Positions 19,524-22,680 of a DNA stretch of 22,680 nucleotides are shown one piece after another. Position numbers and translations under genes: made by a program. Source of the stretch: a virus. The stretch is from the IMG/VR virus record IMGVR_UViG_3300009071_002372, positions 1 to 22,680 of that record, one strand, 5' to 3'. The notes beneath the pieces are model-generated. The model saw nothing but the letters and a program-made list of their open reading frames with translations. It searched no databases and was not told the DNA's origin. Positions within the stretch are counted from its first letter, which is position 1; every line of letters begins with the position of its first letter.

Positions 19524-20768
19524 ATGCACTTTAATTATTATTGTATTAAGAATCAACCTACAAAATTTTTCTATACTTTTATTGAGCAATATGAACAAAT
19601 GACTGGTAATAGGTATTGTACCAGAAAGCATATCTTTGAAGATAAGCCAAAGAAAAAAGACAAAAACGTGATGTTCTTACAATTGGAACCTGCCACAGCA
19701 TTTCTTCATGAAGAGTTTCCTTATTGGGAACACATACAATGGGGTTTAGATAATAATATAGAAATTTTTATCGACTATTCCTGGGAATTTACTGAAGCTA
19801 AATTAAGACCAGGGATAGAAGACCAGTATTTTTGGTATAAGTATAAAGATTATTTAATAGAAAATAATATCAAAATTATTTCACAGTATCTTGAATCAAC
19901 GGATGCGCAATGGCCAGGGAAAACTCATCAAGATCTTCGTAAAATTGTACATAATGTGAATCTGTTTGAATATAATGTAAGAATTAACCATGAAAGAAAT
20001 AACATTGAGTGGAGAATAAACGCTAGTCCAAAAGAAGTAAGCAAGAAAAAGTATTTTCTTAATTTTATTCCTGGTGAAATTAGAAAATATCCAGCAACAT
20101 TAATGCTGCAAGCATTGTTTAATGAAATTGGAAAAGAGAATATATTTTATTCTACTGTATTAGGTGATTATTTTTCAAAATACATGATGACTTGGGATGA
20201 TTTAGAATTTTTATGGGAACAACAAATTAAATGGTACAGTAAAGAACATCAATCATTATTTCTCCAATGTTTAAAAAATCAAGATAATTTACATCAGCAT
20301 CTTCCATTTGAAGATCAATATAACATTAATAGTTTTGATCTTAATAGTAAATACAATTCGTCTGAACGTAGGATTCCTATGGGAGTATACGATAGTAAAT
20401 TTAGTATTGTGGCTGAAGTGTCTTGGTCTTCTCACTTTTATACAGAAAAAACTTTTAAACATATTATGGCAGAACAGCCTTTTATAATTAGTGCTGGACC
20501 AGGGCATAATCATGGATTAAAAAGTTTAGGTTATGAGACTTATGATGATCTATTTGATTTCACATGGGAGCCTGAAAGATCTCCTAACTCCTTTGTAGGA
20601 CAAGATCACAATTGTATTATAGATAATGTTAAGAGGTTGTGGGCAAATCAAGATTTATTTGATCAACCAAGTGTTCGAGAAAAAACTCAGTTTAATCGTC
20701 ATCAATTATTAAGAAAAACAAACGTAAAAGCTTTTGAGCAGGAATTAAAGAAAGTATTAGAATTATGA
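19524..20768 (+). CDS. Putative glycosyltransferase-like phage protein
   Basis: The 414-residue soluble protein is rich in Trp, Tyr and His. The only family-like block is SSHFYTEKTFKHIMAEQPFI (302-321) followed by ISAGPGHNHGLKSLGYETYDDLFD. That resembles a block in phage and giant-virus proteins and the TEK(L/I) nucleotide-sugar binding region of fucosyltransferase-type (GT10) enzymes. I therefore call it a possible glycosyltransferase, at low certainty. The first ~280 residues match nothing I recognise. It overlaps the following nucleotide-sugar dehydrogenase gene by an ATGA, so the two are likely coupled and may share a sugar pathway. Confidence 0.6.
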   Translation: MHFNYYCIKNQPTKFFYTFIEQYEQMTGNRYCTRKHIFEDKPKKKDKNVMFLQLEPATAFLHEEFPYWEHIQWGLDNNIEIFIDYSWEFTEAKLRPGIEDQYFWYKYKDYLIENNIKIISQYLESTDAQWPGKTHQDLRKIVHNVNLFEYNVRINHERNNIEWRINASPKEVSKKKYFLNFIPGEIRKYPATLMLQALFNEIGKENIFYSTVLGDYFSKYMMTWDDLEFLWEQQIKWYSKEHQSLFLQCLKNQDNLHQHLPFEDQYNINSFDLNSKYNSSERRIPMGVYDSKFSIVAEVSWSSHFYTEKTFKHIMAEQPFIISAGPGHNHGLKSLGYETYDDLFDFTWEPERSPNSFVGQDHNCIIDNVKRLWANQDLFDQPSVREKTQFNRHQLLRKTNVKAFEQELKKVLEL

Positions 20769-21883
20769 GAATAGGATTTATTGGATTAGGAAAATTAGGT
20801 GGACCAGTAGTAGAAGCAATGGCTGAAGCTGGTCATGATGTTGTAGGTTATGATGTAAATGGAAGTGGCGTTGAGACAATTAAAGAAGCAGTTTCACGCC
20901 GTGAAATTGTATTTGTAGCGGTGCCAACACCACATGATCCACTTTATGATGGAAAATATGTATGTAGTGATTTAGAACCTAAGAACTTTGATTACTCCAT
21001 TGTTCAAGAAGTTCTGAAAGAAGCTGATAAACACATGCAGCAAGATCAAATTTTAGTTTTAATATCTACTGTTTTGCCAGGAACAACTACTAAACATTTC
21101 GCCCCGCTAGTTAAGAATGCTAAGTTTGTGTACAATCCTTATCTTATTGCGATGGGTACAGTAAAGGCAGATTTCTTGAGACCTGAAATGATTATGATGG
21201 GCGGTGATTCAGATTCAATGGATAGACTTGAAAGTTTCTATAGAGACATGTGTGATTGTGAAAGATACATTAGAGGAACATGGGAAGAATGTGAATCAGT
21301 TAAAATTTTCTACAATACATTTATTACTACAAAAATTACTCTTGCGAATATGATTCAAGATGTAGCGATGAAGATTGGAAATATGAATGTAGATGTTGTT
21401 ACAGATGCTTTAGCACATTCTACAAATAGAATTATGTCTCCAAAATATATGAAAGCAGGGATGGGTGATGGTGGATCTTGCCATCCAAGAGATAACATTG
21501 CTTTGCGCTGGTTGGCTCAAGAGATTAATCTTGGATATGATTTATTCGATTCTATTATTAAAGCAAGAGAAGAACAAGCTAGAAATATGGCTAACTATTT
21601 AAAAGCATTATCTGTACTACATGGACTTCCAATTGTTATTGTAGGTAAAGGATTTAAACCAGATGTTCCGTATGAAGATGGTTCACCTTCAATTCTAGTC
21701 GCACAATTTTGTGAAGCAGAATTTGATAAATTTGATGAAGCAGCAATCTTTTTAACAGCGCATTCAAGACAAACTACATTTGGAAAACCAAATCAGGATT
21801 ATGAATTTCCTGAAGGTTCAATTGTAGTAGACCCTTGGAGAGAAAGAGAAGGGGCAATTTGGTATGGAGACACATCGCCTTGA
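20765..21883 (+). CDS. Full-length UDP-sugar 6-dehydrogenase-like protein
   Basis: The 372-residue protein has a dinucleotide site GLGKLGG (7-13), VPTP (53-56), ISTVLPGT (100-107), a catalytic-loop GDGGSCHPRDN with Cys239 and, unlike the short paralogue at 7024, a C-terminal domain with GKGFKPDVPYEDGSPS (294-309). Lys or Arg replaces usual residues in places (HPRD rather than FPKD), so activity and substrate may differ from classical UDP-glucose dehydrogenase. The enzyme class oxidises a nucleotide sugar to its uronic acid. It is coupled to the glycosyltransferase-like gene upstream and overlaps the methyltransferase gene by 20 bases. Confidence 0.87.
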   Translation: MRIGFIGLGKLGGPVVEAMAEAGHDVVGYDVNGSGVETIKEAVSRREIVFVAVPTPHDPLYDGKYVCSDLEPKNFDYSIVQEVLKEADKHMQQDQILVLISTVLPGTTTKHFAPLVKNAKFVYNPYLIAMGTVKADFLRPEMIMMGGDSDSMDRLESFYRDMCDCERYIRGTWEECESVKIFYNTFITTKITLANMIQDVAMKIGNMNVDVVTDALAHSTNRIMSPKYMKAGMGDGGSCHPRDNIALRWLAQEINLGYDLFDSIIKAREEQARNMANYLKALSVLHGLPIVIVGKGFKPDVPYEDGSPSILVAQFCEAEFDKFDEAAIFLTAHSRQTTFGKPNQDYEFPEGSIVVDPWREREGAIWYGDTSP

Positions 21884-22463
21884 TGTATTAGAACCTATTC
21901 CTGAAATAGAAAGACTTATTTACTATTTAAACTTAGTTCCACATAATGGGATTGTTTTAGAAGTAGGTACTTATTTGGGCGCAACAACAACTAGGCTAGC
22001 AGCTGCTCGGCCTGATGTCAAAATTTTTACAATTGATCCATGTGTGGATTCAGGTATGTGGGAAGGTTGTGGGGAATACGGTCAATATCCTAAAGAAGTA
22101 ATACTAGGAAAATTTGGAATAATTCCAAATGAAAAAACAGTAAGAGAAAATTGTAATAGATTTCCTAACATTCATTTTATAAAAGGATATAGTCCTCAAG
22201 ATTTTTTGGGTTGGGATACACCAATTGACTTATATTTTGAAGATGGAGATCATGGAAAAGTTTGGTATGGTATGTCTCACTGGGCTTCTCGTGTTAAGCC
22301 AGGTGGGTATTTAATAGCGCATGATTATCATATGCCTCAACCACGAAAATCTGTAACAGAAATATCTAACTGGCCTGATTGGGATTTTGTAGAAGAATAC
22401 CGCCGTCCAGATTTAACTGAAGAGCAACACAGTAGCATAGGAGTTTTAAAAAAACGTAAGTGA
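21864..22463 (+). CDS. Class I SAM methyltransferase (Methyltransf_24-like)
   Basis: The 199-residue protein has a SAM motif VLEVGTYLGATTTRLA (31-46), FTIDPCVD (55-62) for the acidic ribose-binding residue, and FEDGDHGKVWYGMSHWASRV with KPGGYLIAHDYHMP later, the usual order in the Methyltransf_24 group. Members often methylate sugars or small molecules. The context, after a nucleotide-sugar dehydrogenase and a putative glycosyltransferase, suggests sugar methylation. It ends in LKKRK, whose codons start the second copy of the A/T hairpin element. Confidence 0.82.
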   Translation: METHRLDVLEPIPEIERLIYYLNLVPHNGIVLEVGTYLGATTTRLAAARPDVKIFTIDPCVDSGMWEGCGEYGQYPKEVILGKFGIIPNEKTVRENCNRFPNIHFIKGYSPQDFLGWDTPIDLYFEDGDHGKVWYGMSHWASRVKPGGYLIAHDYHMPQPRKSVTEISNWPDWDFVEEYRRPDLTEEQHSSIGVLKKRK

Positions 22464-22474
22464 TTGTTTTTAAA
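22448..22474 (+). repeat. A/T hairpin element at a gene end, copy 2
   Basis: The same A-run, CGTAAG, GATTG and T-run order as at 12629, again over a stop codon and upstream of a family promoter. An ~35-base spacer and TGCATTTTTTCC lead into the promoter. Confidence 0.55.
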
Positions 22475-22507
22475 CGAAACAAAAATCAAATAAAATGCAT
22501 TTTTTCC

Positions 22508-22536
22508 TTTACATTCGGCTCATAATATGGTAGATT
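22508..22536 (+). promoter_or_regulatory. Sigma70-type promoter with extended -10, family member 5
   Basis: TTTACA at 22508-22513, 17-base spacer beginning TTCGG and ending TATGG, and TAGATT at 22531-22536. The upstream AAATGCATTTT block is shared with 17924, and the TTCC/TTTACATTCGG core with 12679. Confidence 0.8.
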
Positions 22537-22558
22537 AATACTATAAGGAGGATTTATC

Positions 22559-22680
22559 ATGCAAATTAATCAAAATCGTACCGATTGTTATATCGGCACC
22601 TTCACCTTTTCAAATGAAGATCAGGCTGAACTTAAGCAAATTCGAAATATGGTTATTAATCTAAACAAAGATTTAAAAAG
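22559..22680 (+). CDS. Hypothetical protein, 3' end outside window
   Basis: A strong AAGGAGG lies nine bases before ATG 22559, downstream of promoter 22508. The visible 40 residues (MQINQNRTDCYIGTFTFSNE...) read as a plausible soluble protein with a helix (EDQAELKQIRNMVINLNKDLK), but no domain is recognised. The gene continues past the window end. Confidence 0.7.
   Translation, partial: MQINQNRTDCYIGTFTFSNEDQAELKQIRNMVINLNKDLK

Noticed and set aside
1-22680. CRISPR arrays, ordinary tRNA genes and insertion sequences
   Set aside because: I looked for spaced repeats, cloverleaf patterns and transposase-like proteins and saw none apart from the tRNA-like part of the tmRNA.

Overview
The window is a dense, almost gap-free stretch of an AT-rich, T4-like (tailed, myovirus-type) phage genome. 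Every gene I could support lies on the + strand. The phage assignment rests on recognisable T4-type genes: dCMP hydroxymethylase (gp42), dCMP deaminase, an alpha-glucosyltransferase-like DNA glycosyltransferase, the recombinase UvsX and the replicative helicase gp41. ThyX, a SleB-type cell wall hydrolase, and small proteins whose sequences look familiar from marine T4-like phages suggest an aquatic phage. The best host clue is a circularly permuted tmRNA gene whose tag peptide (ANDNFAPSDYALAA) has the ANDN start typical of alphaproteobacterial ssrA. I infer a marine alphaproteobacterial host; this is not proven.

Layout. Positions 1-4721 form one tightly packed run: the end of a KdsB-like cytidylyltransferase, a small conserved protein, a cupin, a HxGH nucleotidyltransferase, gp42, a QueC-like PP-loop enzyme, a methyltransferase, dCMP deaminase, and a radical SAM enzyme followed by a separate SPASM-like protein. 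A promoter at 4735 then leads into a DNA glycosyltransferase, a UDP-glucuronate 4-epimerase, a short UDP-glucose dehydrogenase, a cytosine-C5 methyltransferase homologue, UvsX, a small protein, gp41, ThyX and a small protein (4821-12640). A second promoter (12679) precedes an unknown gene, a secreted SleB hydrolase, a DUF1289 protein and a DUF3310 protein. A third promoter (14158) drives the permuted tmRNA and a small secreted or outer-membrane protein, ending at a strong terminator (14905). Positions 14951-17904 carry small membrane proteins, a conserved phage protein, an IscA/HesB-type iron-sulfur protein and two unknown small proteins. A fourth promoter (17924) drives a single DUF932 gene closed by a terminator (18969). 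Next come a half-size Na/Pi cotransporter, a glycosyltransferase-like protein, a second nucleotide-sugar dehydrogenase and a second methyltransferase. A fifth promoter (22508) starts a gene cut off by the window end.

How the genes fit together. gp42 and dCMP deaminase remodel dCMP pools, and the glycosyltransferase resembles the T4 enzyme that puts sugar on 5-hydroxymethylcytosine. Next to it lie a UDP-glucose dehydrogenase and a UDP-glucuronate 4-epimerase, which together would convert UDP-glucose to UDP-galacturonate. The simplest reading is a hypermodified-cytosine pathway in which the added sugar may be an uncommon one such as a uronic acid. A second sugar/methyltransferase set at 19524-22463 could feed the same pathway or alter surface glycans.

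The two most striking items are the compact permuted phage tmRNA with its own promoter, and the DNA-modification cluster with built-in sugar-nucleotide genes. Five promoters share one sequence pattern (TTTACA, 17 bp, extended -10), dividing the window into transcription units.
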